This document shows, one piece after another, positions 43,658-53,177 of a stretch of 64,000 nt of DNA. The stretch spans positions 992,001-1,056,000 of the forward strand of contig NZ_BAABWQ010000002.1 in assembly GCF_040370365.1 (NCBI RefSeq), read 5' to 3'. Position 1 is the first letter of the stretch. Each line of letters starts with the position of its first letter. The position numbers and the translations under genes were made by a program. This DNA is from Shimia sp040370365. GTDB lineage: Bacteria; Pseudomonadota; Alphaproteobacteria; Rhodobacterales; Rhodobacteraceae. The notes below the pieces were generated by a model. It searched no databases. It was given only the letters and a program-made list of their open reading frames with translations, and was not told where the DNA came from.

Positions 43658-44883
43658 GATCTGTAGTCCGCATTTATGGTGATATACCCATGTGTGAGAT
43701 CGCAGGTCCACACGGTGTCTTGCGCCTCCGCTAAACCCAAATCCACCGAAATTTGGATGTTCTGCCTCTGCATATACTGAGCGCCATCGTCTTCTTTGTA
43801 GTCCGGCGACACCCAGCCGTTTTCCGCAACCAAAATGTCGCCGAAGCGAATGCTTAAAAGATCCCGATCGGCCGCAGCACCAGATTTACCGATGGCCATT
43901 ACAATGCGACCCCAATTGGGATCTTCGCCAGCGATAGCAGTTTTGACCAACGGAGAATTTGCGATGGCCATGGCGTGAGTACGTGCATCGGCCTTAGACG
44001 CTGCACCCGTCACCCTCACTTCAACAAATTTCGTTGCACCTTCACCGTCTCGTACAACCAAATGCGCCAATTGTAGCATTACTGAATGAAGAGCCTGCCG
44101 GAATTCTTCTGTTTCTGAGGTGACTTCGACGTTTGAGGCACCTGTTGCTGCCACCAAGAGTGTGTCCGACGTAGAAGTGTCGCTATCCACCGTAATGGCG
44201 TTAAAGGTTTCGGCATTGAGATCAGACACCACAGACTGCAGGTCTGACTGTGAAATTTTGGCGTCAGTAAAAATATAGACCAACATCGTGGCCATGTCGG
44301 GCGCAATCATACCTGAGCCCTTGGCAATGCCCGCTATGTTGACGGTCTTTCCATTGGTCTCAAAAATGCACTTCGCACCCTTAGCAAATGTATCGGTTGT
44401 CCGGATCGCTTCTGCCGCATCCCTTATGGATGCCGCTGAAAGGTTTGCTTTTAGCACTTCAAGTTTCTCAGTGATACGCTGATGGGGAAGCGGTTCTCCA
44501 ATAACGCCTGTAGAGGAGGAAAATACACGCTCCTCTGGAACATCAAGGCAGGCCGCAACTGCATGTGTGACAGATTTGGTGGCCGTCACGCCGTTTTTGC
44601 CGGTGAACGCATTGGCATTGCCTGCGTTCACAATAATTGCCGCGCCCGCATCGCTGGATATGCCAATTTTTTCTTGGCAGTCCAGCACCGACGCCGATCG
44701 GGTCGCGGACTTTGTAAATACACCTGAAATTGTCGTTCCCGGAGCGCATTGTGCGAGCATCACGTCTTTGCGACCGGCGTATTTTACTCCAGCCTCTGCG
44801 GTGGCAAAAGCGACTCCGTCAACGATGGGAATGTCTGGAAAATCAGAGGGTGCCAACGGCGATACATGCGTGATTTCAGCCAT
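43654..44883 (-). CDS. argJ: bifunctional glutamate N-acetyltransferase / amino-acid acetyltransferase ArgJ
   Basis: The 409-residue protein has the self-cleavage site region KGSGMIAPDMATML, where the Thr of ATML becomes the catalytic N-terminal residue of the beta chain. It also has the NAGNANAFTG motif and C-terminal EDPNWGRIVMAIGKSG. It recycles the acetyl group in arginine synthesis. It is 3 bp after the parvulin gene and overlaps mutT by 4 bp. Confidence 0.97.
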   Translation of the reverse strand: MAEITHVSPLAPSDFPDIPIVDGVAFATAEAGVKYAGRKDVMLAQCAPGTTISGVFTKSATRSASVLDCQEKIGISSDAGAAIIVNAGNANAFTGKNGVTATKSVTHAVAACLDVPEERVFSSSTGVIGEPLPHQRITEKLEVLKANLSAASIRDAAEAIRTTDTFAKGAKCIFETNGKTVNIAGIAKGSGMIAPDMATMLVYIFTDAKISQSDLQSVVSDLNAETFNAITVDSDTSTSDTLLVAATGASNVEVTSETEEFRQALHSVMLQLAHLVVRDGEGATKFVEVRVTGAASKADARTHAMAIANSPLVKTAIAGEDPNWGRIVMAIGKSGAAADRDLLSIRFGDILVAENGWVSPDYKEDDGAQYMQRQNIQISVDLGLAEAQDTVWTCDLTHGYITINADYRS

Positions 44884-44886
44884 GGA

Positions 44887-45753
44887 TCAATCCTGTGTCC
44901 GACTAGGTTGCAGCAGATCTACCCTTAGAAGCGCTGTTGGATCCACATTTTCTGCGCCAGATTTGTCAACTTCTGCCTCGGAGGCTTGTTTTGCAATAAA
45001 TGCTTCGACGGCGACACGTTGAGCACGGTTTAGCAATTCCTGACGTGCTTCTTCAAAGGTCGGAGCCTCGGATTTTTGGATGTCGTTCAAGATGATGATA
45101 TGCCAGCCAAATTGGGTTTGAACTGGTTGAGAGATTTCACCAACCGCCAAATCCATCACAGAGTCCTCAAAAGGCTTTACCATCTGCCCAGTACCAAACC
45201 ACCCCAAGCTGCCACCAGATGCACCGGAGGGCCCGGTGGATTTCACCTTTGCGGTCTCTGCAAAGTCTGCTCCATCGGTAAGCTCTTTTCGTATTGCGAT
45301 GGCTTCTTCTTCAGAAGGAACGAGAATGTGGCTTGCGTTGAATTCATCCTCACCAACAAATTCACGGAACTCTTCATCATAACTTGCCTTGAGATCATCG
45401 TCGCTCACCTCATTGGTCGCCACAAATGCTTCCAACGCTTCAGAAGCCATTAAGGTGCGTCGTTCGTTATTCAGGGCGATTTCGACGTATTGGGGCACAT
45501 CAGCCAAGCTTTGAGCCAGTGCGGTTTGTTGAACCAATTGGTCCAAAATGCTGGGGAAGAGGGTCTCAACGGGCAATTCTTGGTATTGTTGTTGTAGACC
45601 GGCACGAACGGAAATCATGTCGCCAAGAGTGATTACCTCACCGTTCACCGTTGCCATAACGGTGTCCAAAGATGGTTCTTCTTGTGCAGTAGCGGGCAGA
45701 GAAAAACAAACTGCAGCTGCACAAGTGCACAGGAAGTTGAGGTGTTTTGACAT
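44887..45753 (-). CDS. exported parvulin-type peptidyl-prolyl isomerase
   Basis: The 288-residue protein has a signal peptide (LNFLCTCAAAVCFSLPATAQ), a SurA/PrsA-like N-terminal helical part, and a rotamase domain (FNASHILVPSEEEA, then GSLGWFGTGQMVKPFEDSVM and TQFGWHIIIL). It should help fold outer-membrane or periplasmic proteins. The ATG at 45753 follows AAGGA. It is divergent from secA and first in the operon with argJ. Confidence 0.92.
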   Translation of the reverse strand: MSKHLNFLCTCAAAVCFSLPATAQEEPSLDTVMATVNGEVITLGDMISVRAGLQQQYQELPVETLFPSILDQLVQQTALAQSLADVPQYVEIALNNERRTLMASEALEAFVATNEVSDDDLKASYDEEFREFVGEDEFNASHILVPSEEEAIAIRKELTDGADFAETAKVKSTGPSGASGGSLGWFGTGQMVKPFEDSVMDLAVGEISQPVQTQFGWHIIILNDIQKSEAPTFEEARQELLNRAQRVAVEAFIAKQASEAEVDKSGAENVDPTALLRVDLLQPSRTQD

Positions 45754-45923
45754 CGTTTCGTCCTTGGCTGGTGCCGCGTGGGCTGGCGGCGTTGACACTG
45801 TTCCTGACGCCCCTTACATCGCTTTGAGGTTAAGGCAAACAGGCTGTTTCTCGTTTCTAGGAGCACTGGAGCACGACAGCAAGATTTAGCCACGCAAGAA
45901 AGCGTCAACGAAGGACAAGTTAT

Positions 45924-48641
45924 ATGCTCGGTTTCGGAAAAATCGCCAAAAGAGTTTTTGGCACGCCCAATGATCGGAAGATCAAGGCGACACGTCCGAT
46001 CGTTGAAAAAATCAACGCTCTGGAACCGGAGTTTGAGAAACTTTCCGATGATGAAATCAAAACGAAAACACAGGATTTAGTGGATCGGGCAAAAGGCGGT
46101 GAGCCGCTTGATAGCCTGTTGCCTGAAGCTTTCGCCAACTGTCGTGAGGCGGCGAAGCGTGCACTTGGTTTACGCGCCTTTGACGTCCAACTGATGGGTG
46201 GGATCTTTCTGCACCAAGGCAATATCTCAGAGATGAAAACCGGTGAAGGTAAGACTTTGGTCGCCACTTTCCCCGCGTATTTGAACGCTTTGACGGGTAA
46301 GGGCGTGCACGTGGTTACCGTGAATGACTACCTTGCCAAACGGGACGCTGACTGGATGAGTAACGTTTTTGGTGCTCTGGGGATGACCACCGGTGTTGTC
46401 TACCCTCAGCAGCCTGAAGACGAGAAGCGTGCGGCCTATGCATGTGATGTTACCTACGCGACCAATAACGAACTCGGCTTTGATTATTTGCGCGACAATA
46501 TGAAAAGCGAACTGACTGAGATGTCCCAACGCGAACACAATTTCGCTATTGTGGACGAGGTGGATAGTATTCTCATCGACGAAGCGCGTACGCCGCTCAT
46601 CATATCCGGTCCGAGCCAGGATCGCAGCGATATGTATGTGGCAATTGACCAGTTGATCCCAGATGTGCAGGACGACCACTACGCTTTGGATGAAAAAACA
46701 CGGAACGTGACTTTCACCGATGAGGGCAACGAGTTTCTAGAAGAACACCTCCAGGCCCGTGGCGTATTGCCCGAAGGGCAGAGCCTATATGATCCGGAGA
46801 GCACCACAATTGTGCATCATGTAAACCAAGGGCTGCGGGCACATAAACTGTTCACCAAGGACAAAGACTACATTGTTCGCGATGGTCAGGTTGTTTTGAT
46901 CGATGAGTTTACGGGCCGTATGATGGCTGGGCGGCGTCTTTCTGAAGGTTTGCATCAGGCGATTGAGGCCAAAGAGGGCTGTGACATTCAGCCTGAGAAC
47001 GTCACACTCGCGCAGGTAACTTTTCAGAACTACTTCCGCCTTTACAACAAGCTTGGTGGAATGACCGGTACCGCAGCGACCGAAGCAGAAGAATTTCAAG
47101 AAATCTATGGCCTTGGTGTGGTTGAAGTTCCGACCAACCGTGGCATCGCACGTGTCGATGAAGATGATGCCGTCTATCGCACAGCGCGTGAAAAATTTGA
47201 CGCCATTGTCGAGACGATCAAGGAAGCCAATGAAAAAGGTCAACCGATCCTTGTTGGGACCACATCGATCGAGAAATCAGAGTTCTTGTCCAATCTTCTG
47301 GATCAAGCTGGCGTCAAACACAGTGTTCTGAATGCCCGTCAACATGAGCAAGAGGCCCAAATCGTGGCAGACGCGGGTAAATTGGCCGCGGTCACGATCG
47401 CGACCAACATGGCCGGACGTGGCACCGACATCAAGTTGGGTGGCAATGTGGAGTTCAAAGTGCTCGAGGCCATCGCCGCTGATCCCGACGGTGATCACAC
47501 AGCTATCCGCGAGCAAATTGAAACACAGCATTCTGCTGATGAAGAAGCCGTCAAAAAAGCCGGTGGCCTCTTTGTGCTTGCAACAGAGAGACATGAAAGC
47601 CGCAGGATCGACAATCAGTTGCGCGGGCGTTCTGGCCGCCAGGGTGACCCTGGACGCTCTTCCTTCTTCTTGAGCCTTGAAGATGATCTTATGCGGATTT
47701 TCGGCTCCGATCGTCTGGACAAAGTTCTTTCGTCTTTGGGCATGAAAGAGGGTGAAGCCATTGTGCACCCTTGGGTGAACAAATCGCTTGAGCGCGCGCA
47801 GGCCAAAGTTGAAGGCCGTAACTTTGACATTCGCAAGCAACTCTTGAAGTTTGATGATGTAATGAACGACCAGCGTAAGGTGGTGTTTTCACAGCGGCGC
47901 GATATCATGGAAGCCGCAGACCTGTCTGAGATTGTTCAAGACATGCGTCATGAAGTCATTGACGAGCTGGTCGAGCGTCACCTGCCACCAAAAACTTATG
48001 CAGATCAATGGGACACCGAAGGCCTGTATGCGGCGTGTATTGAGCATGTGAATATTGATGTGCCGGTTATTGAGTGGGCCAATGAAGAAGGTGTGGACGA
48101 CGACAGTGTACGTGAGCGCTTGGAAGATGCTGCCGACGAGATGATGGCTGCCAAAGCTACGAGCTTTGGTCCGGAGGCCATGCGGATGATCGAAAAGCAG
48201 GTGCTTTTACAAACTATTGACACCAAATGGCGCGAGCATCTTTTGACGCTGGAGCATCTGCGCTCCGTTGTTGGTTTCCGTGGGTACGCCCAGAGGGACC
48301 CGTTGAACGAATACAAAAATGAAGCGTTCCAGCTATTTGAAAGTATGCTGGATGGCCTAAGGCTTGATGTAACCACCACACTTTCTCGAGTACGGCCGAT
48401 CTCTGAGGAAGAGCAAAAACAATTGGCACTAGAAATGGCGCAACGCCAGCAAGCCATGATGGCTGGTGCCCAAGCAGACCAACCGCCTGCGAGTGTTGCG
48501 CAGTCAGAGGCGCCCGCAGGTGAAGCCCGAGATGGGTTTGATGAAAACGATCCAAGCACGTGGGGAAATCCTGGTCGCAACGAGGCATGTCCCTGTGGAT
48601 CAGGCAAAAAATTCAAGCATTGTCATGGTAGACTGACCTAA
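45924..48641 (+). CDS. secA: preprotein translocase ATPase SecA
   Basis: The 905-residue motor drives proteins through SecYEG. It has Walker A MKTGEGKTL, DEAD-like motif VDEVDSILIDEA, motif V ATNMAGRGTDI and RGRSGRQGDPG. The C-terminus carries the zinc-binding, SecB/ribosome-contacting tail CPCGSGKKFKHCHG. It is monocistronic, with a terminator 29 bp downstream. Confidence 0.98.
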   Translation: MLGFGKIAKRVFGTPNDRKIKATRPIVEKINALEPEFEKLSDDEIKTKTQDLVDRAKGGEPLDSLLPEAFANCREAAKRALGLRAFDVQLMGGIFLHQGNISEMKTGEGKTLVATFPAYLNALTGKGVHVVTVNDYLAKRDADWMSNVFGALGMTTGVVYPQQPEDEKRAAYACDVTYATNNELGFDYLRDNMKSELTEMSQREHNFAIVDEVDSILIDEARTPLIISGPSQDRSDMYVAIDQLIPDVQDDHYALDEKTRNVTFTDEGNEFLEEHLQARGVLPEGQSLYDPESTTIVHHVNQGLRAHKLFTKDKDYIVRDGQVVLIDEFTGRMMAGRRLSEGLHQAIEAKEGCDIQPENVTLAQVTFQNYFRLYNKLGGMTGTAATEAEEFQEIYGLGVVEVPTNRGIARVDEDDAVYRTAREKFDAIVETIKEANEKGQPILVGTTSIEKSEFLSNLLDQAGVKHSVLNARQHEQEAQIVADAGKLAAVTIATNMAGRGTDIKLGGNVEFKVLEAIAADPDGDHTAIREQIETQHSADEEAVKKAGGLFVLATERHESRRIDNQLRGRSGRQGDPGRSSFFLSLEDDLMRIFGSDRLDKVLSSLGMKEGEAIVHPWVNKSLERAQAKVEGRNFDIRKQLLKFDDVMNDQRKVVFSQRRDIMEAADLSEIVQDMRHEVIDELVERHLPPKTYADQWDTEGLYAACIEHVNIDVPVIEWANEEGVDDDSVRERLEDAADEMMAAKATSFGPEAMRMIEKQVLLQTIDTKWREHLLTLEHLRSVVGFRGYAQRDPLNEYKNEAFQLFESMLDGLRLDVTTTLSRVRPISEEEQKQLALEMAQRQQAMMAGAQADQPPASVAQSEAPAGEARDGFDENDPSTWGNPGRNEACPCGSGKKFKHCHGRLT

Positions 48642-48670
48642 TTTTTGTCCAAAAGTGACAGACAAAGATC

Positions 48671-48698
48671 AAAAGGGTGCCTTATGGGCGCCCTTTTT
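48671..48698 (+). terminator. rho-independent terminator of secA
   Basis: A stem of about 11 bp with one G-U pair (AAAAGGGTGCC with GGCGCCCTTTT) and a short TTATG loop, ending in five T. Confidence 0.9.
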
Positions 48699-48746
48699 GC
48701 TTGTGACCTTACGGCATCGAGGCGTGTGTGGGCGCAAGGAGAAAAG

Positions 48747-49751
48747 ATGCAGGATCTAAAAAACGTTTATCGTCGTTACGCATTGGCATTTGCCACGTTT
48801 TCAATTGCGATTTGTATAGGCTTCGTCATGCAAACCAGTGAAGCGGCCGTACTCGTCGTCGAAGAGCATCAGAGCGGCGCCCGAACCTATGATGACACCT
48901 ATTTGCCTAAAGACCTAAATGTCCCGCAACTCGGTAGTATTGTGGCGTTGCCCAACATGCCCAAAGAGCAAGGAATTGCGGCCACTTTTCCCAACGCGCC
49001 TGTTCTGGTAGCCGTATCGGATGATTTACCGGTAGGATTGGTGCCTTCCGAAGAAAGAGTTCCGCGCTTGGGCTGTGCTGCAGATGTGTCCGCCAAAACG
49101 ACGGCTGGCGCACTTGTCGTCTTGCATATTTCAGCTCCCTGTCAGTCCCAGTCAGCTGTCCAAGTTAGTCACGAAGGCCTGAGCTTCCGAAAAGTTCTTT
49201 CTGATAAGGGGCTTGCAGAAATTGTCATGCCGGCTCTTGCCGAAGAAGCTGCTTTCACAGTGACGTTTTCAGACGGTGCGCAAGTGGGTGCGCGCGCTCG
49301 TGTGGACTCGCTACCGTTCTACGACCGGGTTGTTCTTCAGTGGCACGGTGTCGATGGACCTGAGCTTCATGCGCGCGAATTTGGTGCGGGCTATGGCGAT
49401 GCTGGTCATGTTTGGAGAGAAGCACCACGTGCGGTAGCTGCGCTTGCTGGCGGCTCTGGAGGGTTCTTGATGCGCCTAAATGGCGCCGCGCAGGGTGATC
49501 GCACCAATGCAGAGATTTATACGTTCCCCAGTGGCATCGCAAAAGCCTCTGGTGACATTGCCATAAGCATCGAGGCCGAAGTTACCGCATCCAACTGTAA
49601 TCAAGAAATTTCTCTTTCCAGTCTGGCACTGAGACAGGGTGTTTTGGGAGATCTGCATGAGCTTACGATGCAAATGCCAGATTGCTCCGCCGTGGGGGAA
49701 TATCTCCTGTTGAAAAACCTCGTAGAAGACCTGACAATCGCACAAAACTAA
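48747..49751 (+). CDS. exported protein of unknown function next to secA
   Basis: The 334-residue protein has an N-terminal hydrophobic segment (ALAFATFSIAICIGFVMQ) and then a region without recognised motifs. Cys residues (RLGCAAD, SAPCQSQ, SNCNQE, PDCSA) might form disulfides. The body looks mostly beta-strand, with no enzyme signature. AAGGAG precedes the ATG. It lies 21 bp before the binding-protein/OmpA fusion, and both may form an envelope unit. I do not recognise the family. Confidence 0.75.
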   Translation: MQDLKNVYRRYALAFATFSIAICIGFVMQTSEAAVLVVEEHQSGARTYDDTYLPKDLNVPQLGSIVALPNMPKEQGIAATFPNAPVLVAVSDDLPVGLVPSEERVPRLGCAADVSAKTTAGALVVLHISAPCQSQSAVQVSHEGLSFRKVLSDKGLAEIVMPALAEEAAFTVTFSDGAQVGARARVDSLPFYDRVVLQWHGVDGPELHAREFGAGYGDAGHVWREAPRAVAALAGGSGGFLMRLNGAAQGDRTNAEIYTFPSGIAKASGDIAISIEAEVTASNCNQEISLSSLALRQGVLGDLHELTMQMPDCSAVGEYLLLKNLVEDLTIAQN

Positions 49752-49772
49752 ACTGGCGGTCAGGACATCAAG

Positions 49773-51332
49773 ATGATGAAAGTTCGTGCGGCGGTATGCG
49801 CCGCACTTTTTCTTTTTTGCGGGGCACTTCCGGGATTTGCGCAGGATGTATTGCTCAAGTCTCACGATGGTGAGGTCGAAATTTCCGGAACTCTATTGGG
49901 GTTCGATGGCGAGTTTTACCGTGTCCATACTGTCTTCGGGGAGCTTACGGTAGATGGCTCTGGTGTGTCCTGTGAGGGACCAGGATGCCCCAACCTTATC
50001 AACTATGTGGCGGACATCGCGATCTCAGGTTCAGCGACTATGGCAGATATTCTGTTGCCCGCACTCTTGGAGGCTTTCGCGCGCAACGAAGGCTACACCG
50101 TGAAACGAGATGCCGAAGCGTTGGATAGGTTTAGCTACGAACTCAGTGCGTCGAGCACGGGACAAACTTTAGCGCGGTTTCAGTTTCACGCCAGCAACGC
50201 AGATGAAGGGTTCGCTGACCTTTTGGCTGATGAGGCTGACATCGCCATGTCTTTGCGAGAAATCCGGCCGAAAGAGGCTGAGCTCGGGTTTGAGGCAGGT
50301 CTAGGCGACATGACGGATGCCAATAGAAGCCGAGTCTTGGCATTGGATGGTATGGTGCCCGTTGTGGCGGCGGGCAATCCGGTCGCAACGTTGTCATTGT
50401 CGCAGTTGGCCGATGTATTTGCAGGAAAAATTGACAACTGGTCGATTTTGGGTGGCCCAGATGCGCCGATCACCTTGCATCTCATCGCATCCACGTCTGG
50501 CTTCGCACAGGCGGTGGAAGATCAATTGATGAAGCGCGCCAATCTGACGACAACCGGAATCGCCATACGCCATGGGCGCAACGATGCTTTGGTAAGTGCT
50601 GTGGAGCGTGACCCCTTTGCGATCGGGATTGCTTCTTTTGCCGAGACCGGCAGCACACAGCAGGTTACCCTGACCGGGTCCTGTGGACGTTCAATGACCG
50701 CGTCACGGCGCACTATCAAGACCGAGGACTATCCGCTTAACGCACCGATGTTTCTGTATTTTCCAGCGCGAAGGCTACCGAAAGTGGCGCGTGATTTTCT
50801 GAGCTATACGCGCAGTCCTTCGGCGCAGATAGTTATTCGGCGCGCTGGATTTGTGGACCAAACCGCAGAGGAAATATCCATCAATCTACAAGGGGATCGT
50901 TTTGCCAATGCGATCACGGGGGCTGGTGACGAGGTCAGCCTTGAGGTGTTGCAGAGCATGACGGGCACTCTAAAAGGCATGAAACGATTGTCGACATCGT
51001 TTAGATTTCAGGCTGGATCGTCGCGGCTAGATGCGCAATCACGCTCAAATGTGCAACAGCTTGCGCGGGCAATCGAGGCTGGAATGTATGACGCGAGAAG
51101 CCTTTATTTCATTGGGTTTTCCGACGGAGACGGACCCGCAGAAGGCAACCAGAAAATTGCCCTCAAGCGTGCAGAGGTGGTGAGGCAAGCTGTGCTTTCT
51201 GCAGCTGAGACAGCAAGCCCTGAGCGGATTGATATTCAAGTGCATGCCTTTGGCGAGGCGATGCCGATGGCCTGTGACGACACCGATTGGGGACGGCAGG
51301 TCAACAGGCGGGTGGAGATTTGGGTTAAGTGA
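49773..51332 (+). CDS. PstS-like substrate-binding domain fused to OmpA peptidoglycan-binding domain
   Basis: The 519-residue exported protein has a signal peptide (VCAALFLFCGALPGFAQ). A phosphate-binding-protein-like domain spans about 85-340 (ISGSATMADILLPALLEAF, LADVFAGKIDNWSILGG). The C-terminal OmpA-type domain (FRFQAGSSRLDAQSRSNVQQLARAI, then IGFSDGDGP and NRRVEIWV) is about 110 residues. This would tether a ligand binder to peptidoglycan. It follows the unknown protein and converges on radC with a 1-bp gap. Confidence 0.9.
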   Translation: MMKVRAAVCAALFLFCGALPGFAQDVLLKSHDGEVEISGTLLGFDGEFYRVHTVFGELTVDGSGVSCEGPGCPNLINYVADIAISGSATMADILLPALLEAFARNEGYTVKRDAEALDRFSYELSASSTGQTLARFQFHASNADEGFADLLADEADIAMSLREIRPKEAELGFEAGLGDMTDANRSRVLALDGMVPVVAAGNPVATLSLSQLADVFAGKIDNWSILGGPDAPITLHLIASTSGFAQAVEDQLMKRANLTTTGIAIRHGRNDALVSAVERDPFAIGIASFAETGSTQQVTLTGSCGRSMTASRRTIKTEDYPLNAPMFLYFPARRLPKVARDFLSYTRSPSAQIVIRRAGFVDQTAEEISINLQGDRFANAITGAGDEVSLEVLQSMTGTLKGMKRLSTSFRFQAGSSRLDAQSRSNVQQLARAIEAGMYDARSLYFIGFSDGDGPAEGNQKIALKRAEVVRQAVLSAAETASPERIDIQVHAFGEAMPMACDDTDWGRQVNRRVEIWVK

Positions 51333-51333
51333 A

Positions 51334-52095
51334 CTACAGATAGCCTTTAGAGCGGAAGCTCAGTTCTGTAGATTTTCCAATGATTATATGATCATGCAAC
51401 GTCAGACACAGCGCGTTGCAGGCTGTATTGATTTGATGGGTCATGGAAATATCCGTCTCGGACGGCGTGGGGTCGCCGGAGGGATGGTTGTGGACCAAAA
51501 TCAAAGCACTGGCGTTGAGTTCTAACGCCCGTTTGGCAACTTCGCGTGGGTAGACCGGGACGTGGTTTACGGTGCCCTCTGCCTGTGGCTCATCCGCAAT
51601 CAGTGTGTTTTTTGTGTCTAGATACAACACCCTAAACTGTTCGGTGTCACGATGGGCCATGGTCGTGTGACAGTAGTCAATCAGCGCATTCCACCCCGAC
51701 AACACCGGTCGATTTATGACACGGGACCGGGCAAGACGATGAGCCGCAGCTTCTATGATCTTAAGTTCACAGATCACGGCCTCGCCGACGCCTTTTACCT
51801 CTGACAGACGCACGATCGGGGCACTGACGACTGCGTTGAAATCTCCAAATGTTTCCAGAAGCTTATGCGCCAGCGGTTTGACATCTTGCCGTGGGATCGC
51901 CCGGAACAGGACCAACTCCAGTAGCTCATAATCGGGCAAAGCCTGCGCCCCGCCAGAGAGAAAACGGGTGCGCAGACGTTTGCGATGATCGGCAAGATAG
52001 GAGGGCACCTTGCCAGTTGTGAGTGGTGCGACAGGGGCCTCATCCGTCTCAAAAAACGGTAGCGGCCTTTGGACAAAGTCGCGGGCTTTGGTCAT
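51334..52095 (-). CDS. radC: RadC family JAMM-domain protein
   Basis: The 253-residue protein has an N-terminal helix-hairpin-helix-like part (VKGVGEAVICELKIIEAAAHRLA) and a C-terminal MPN/JAMM domain with the metal motif VHNHPSGDPTPSETD. The name implies DNA repair, but later work does not support a direct repair role. The ATG at 52095 is chosen because upstream codons look non-coding. Element copy C lies 88 bp before the start. Confidence 0.93.
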   Translation of the reverse strand: MTKARDFVQRPLPFFETDEAPVAPLTTGKVPSYLADHRKRLRTRFLSGGAQALPDYELLELVLFRAIPRQDVKPLAHKLLETFGDFNAVVSAPIVRLSEVKGVGEAVICELKIIEAAAHRLARSRVINRPVLSGWNALIDYCHTTMAHRDTEQFRVLYLDTKNTLIADEPQAEGTVNHVPVYPREVAKRALELNASALILVHNHPSGDPTPSETDISMTHQINTACNALCLTLHDHIIIGKSTELSFRSKGYL

Positions 52096-52182
52096 GAAGC
52101 AAGCTTGCCCAATCTTGGTAAACCAAAGGTTAATTTCGGCGGCCAAAGGTTAAAATTAGTTGGACCACGGCGTTTTGAGGGA

Positions 52183-52219
52183 TCGGTTTTACGTCGGTAT
52201 TGCGACTGTATTGCGGAGG
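52183..52219 (-). repeat. 37-nt dispersed element, copy C
   Basis: On the minus strand the three 11-nt units read CGCAATACAGT, CGCAATACCGA and CGTAAAACCGA, preceded by CCTC. It matches copy B at 32 of 37 positions with the 19-nt core identical. It points toward radC, ending 87 nt before its start, and lies in the divergent radC / solute-binding-protein interval. Confidence 0.65.
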
Positions 52220-52321
52220 TTGTTCGCCGGTTAACGCTTTCAGCGTCACAACCGACTTGTGACCGCGCGTGGAAGCTGTGACAGTGGGGTAATTCCATGT
52301 GGTTTTATGACAGGACACATT

Positions 52322-53161
52322 ATGAAGTCATTTATGACAGCCCTTTTGGCAGGAGCTTTGGTTGCGGGCGCATCAAGTGCGCAGACATTGGATCGCATCA
52401 AAGAAACTGGCATGCTGAAGCTTGGGTATCGGATCGATGCTGCGCCGCTTTCATACCAATCTGAAGATGGCAGCCCAGCCGGCTATTCACCTTTCGTCTG
52501 CGGCGAGCTTGCGCAGGGTATTTTGAACCACATCAAGATCCCGAATTTGGATGTCGAGTTTGTCCCTGTGTCCGTTCAAGATCGGTTCGAAAGAGTGGCC
52601 GCTGGAGACGTCGACCTGTTGTGCGGTGCTGCGACGATCACATTGAGCCGTCGCGAAATAGTGGACTTTTCAATTCCAACCTTTGCGGATGGCACATCTG
52701 TGCTGTTGCCACTGAACGGGTCTGACAATCTCGCAGATCTGGCGGGGCAAAAATTGGGTGTGCGGCGTGACACCACAACGGAGACCGCGTTGAACAACAC
52801 GTTGGCGTCCACTGCAATCTTTGCTGAGGTTGTGCGATTTGCAGATCATGGTGCTGCGATGCGGGCAATGGAGAATGGGGAATTGGCGGCCTATTTTGCG
52901 GATCAGTCAATATTGGCGGGTCTATGGCTTAACAGCCCTCAGCGCGAGAATATGAAATTGGGCAACGCGCTTTTGACCGTTGAACAGCATGGATTGGCAA
53001 TGGCGCGCGGCGACACCGAGTTTCGCCTGCTGGTCGACCGACTTTTGTCGGTGATGTATGCGCGCGGGACCATGCAAGAGATCTTCAAAGCGGCGATGCC
53101 GGACGTTCAGCCCGGCGAGCTTCTTCGGGCAATGTACTCTTTGGCACCGTTGCGGGAGTAA
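52322..53161 (+). CDS. amino-acid-type ABC solute-binding protein (family 3)
   Basis: The 279-residue protein has a signal peptide (MKSFMTALLAGALVAGASSAQ) and the family 3 features GMLKLGYRIDAAPLSY, GDVDLLCGAATITLSRREIVDFS and the LAGQKLGVRRDTTTE hinge region. It probably binds a polar amino acid. No permease or ATPase is nearby, so it is an orphan binder or has a signalling role. It is 16 bp before the alpha/beta hydrolase gene. Confidence 0.88.
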   Translation: MKSFMTALLAGALVAGASSAQTLDRIKETGMLKLGYRIDAAPLSYQSEDGSPAGYSPFVCGELAQGILNHIKIPNLDVEFVPVSVQDRFERVAAGDVDLLCGAATITLSRREIVDFSIPTFADGTSVLLPLNGSDNLADLAGQKLGVRRDTTTETALNNTLASTAIFAEVVRFADHGAAMRAMENGELAAYFADQSILAGLWLNSPQRENMKLGNALLTVEQHGLAMARGDTEFRLLVDRLLSVMYARGTMQEIFKAAMPDVQPGELLRAMYSLAPLRE

Positions 53162-53177
53162 TCACGGCTTAAGCAAT

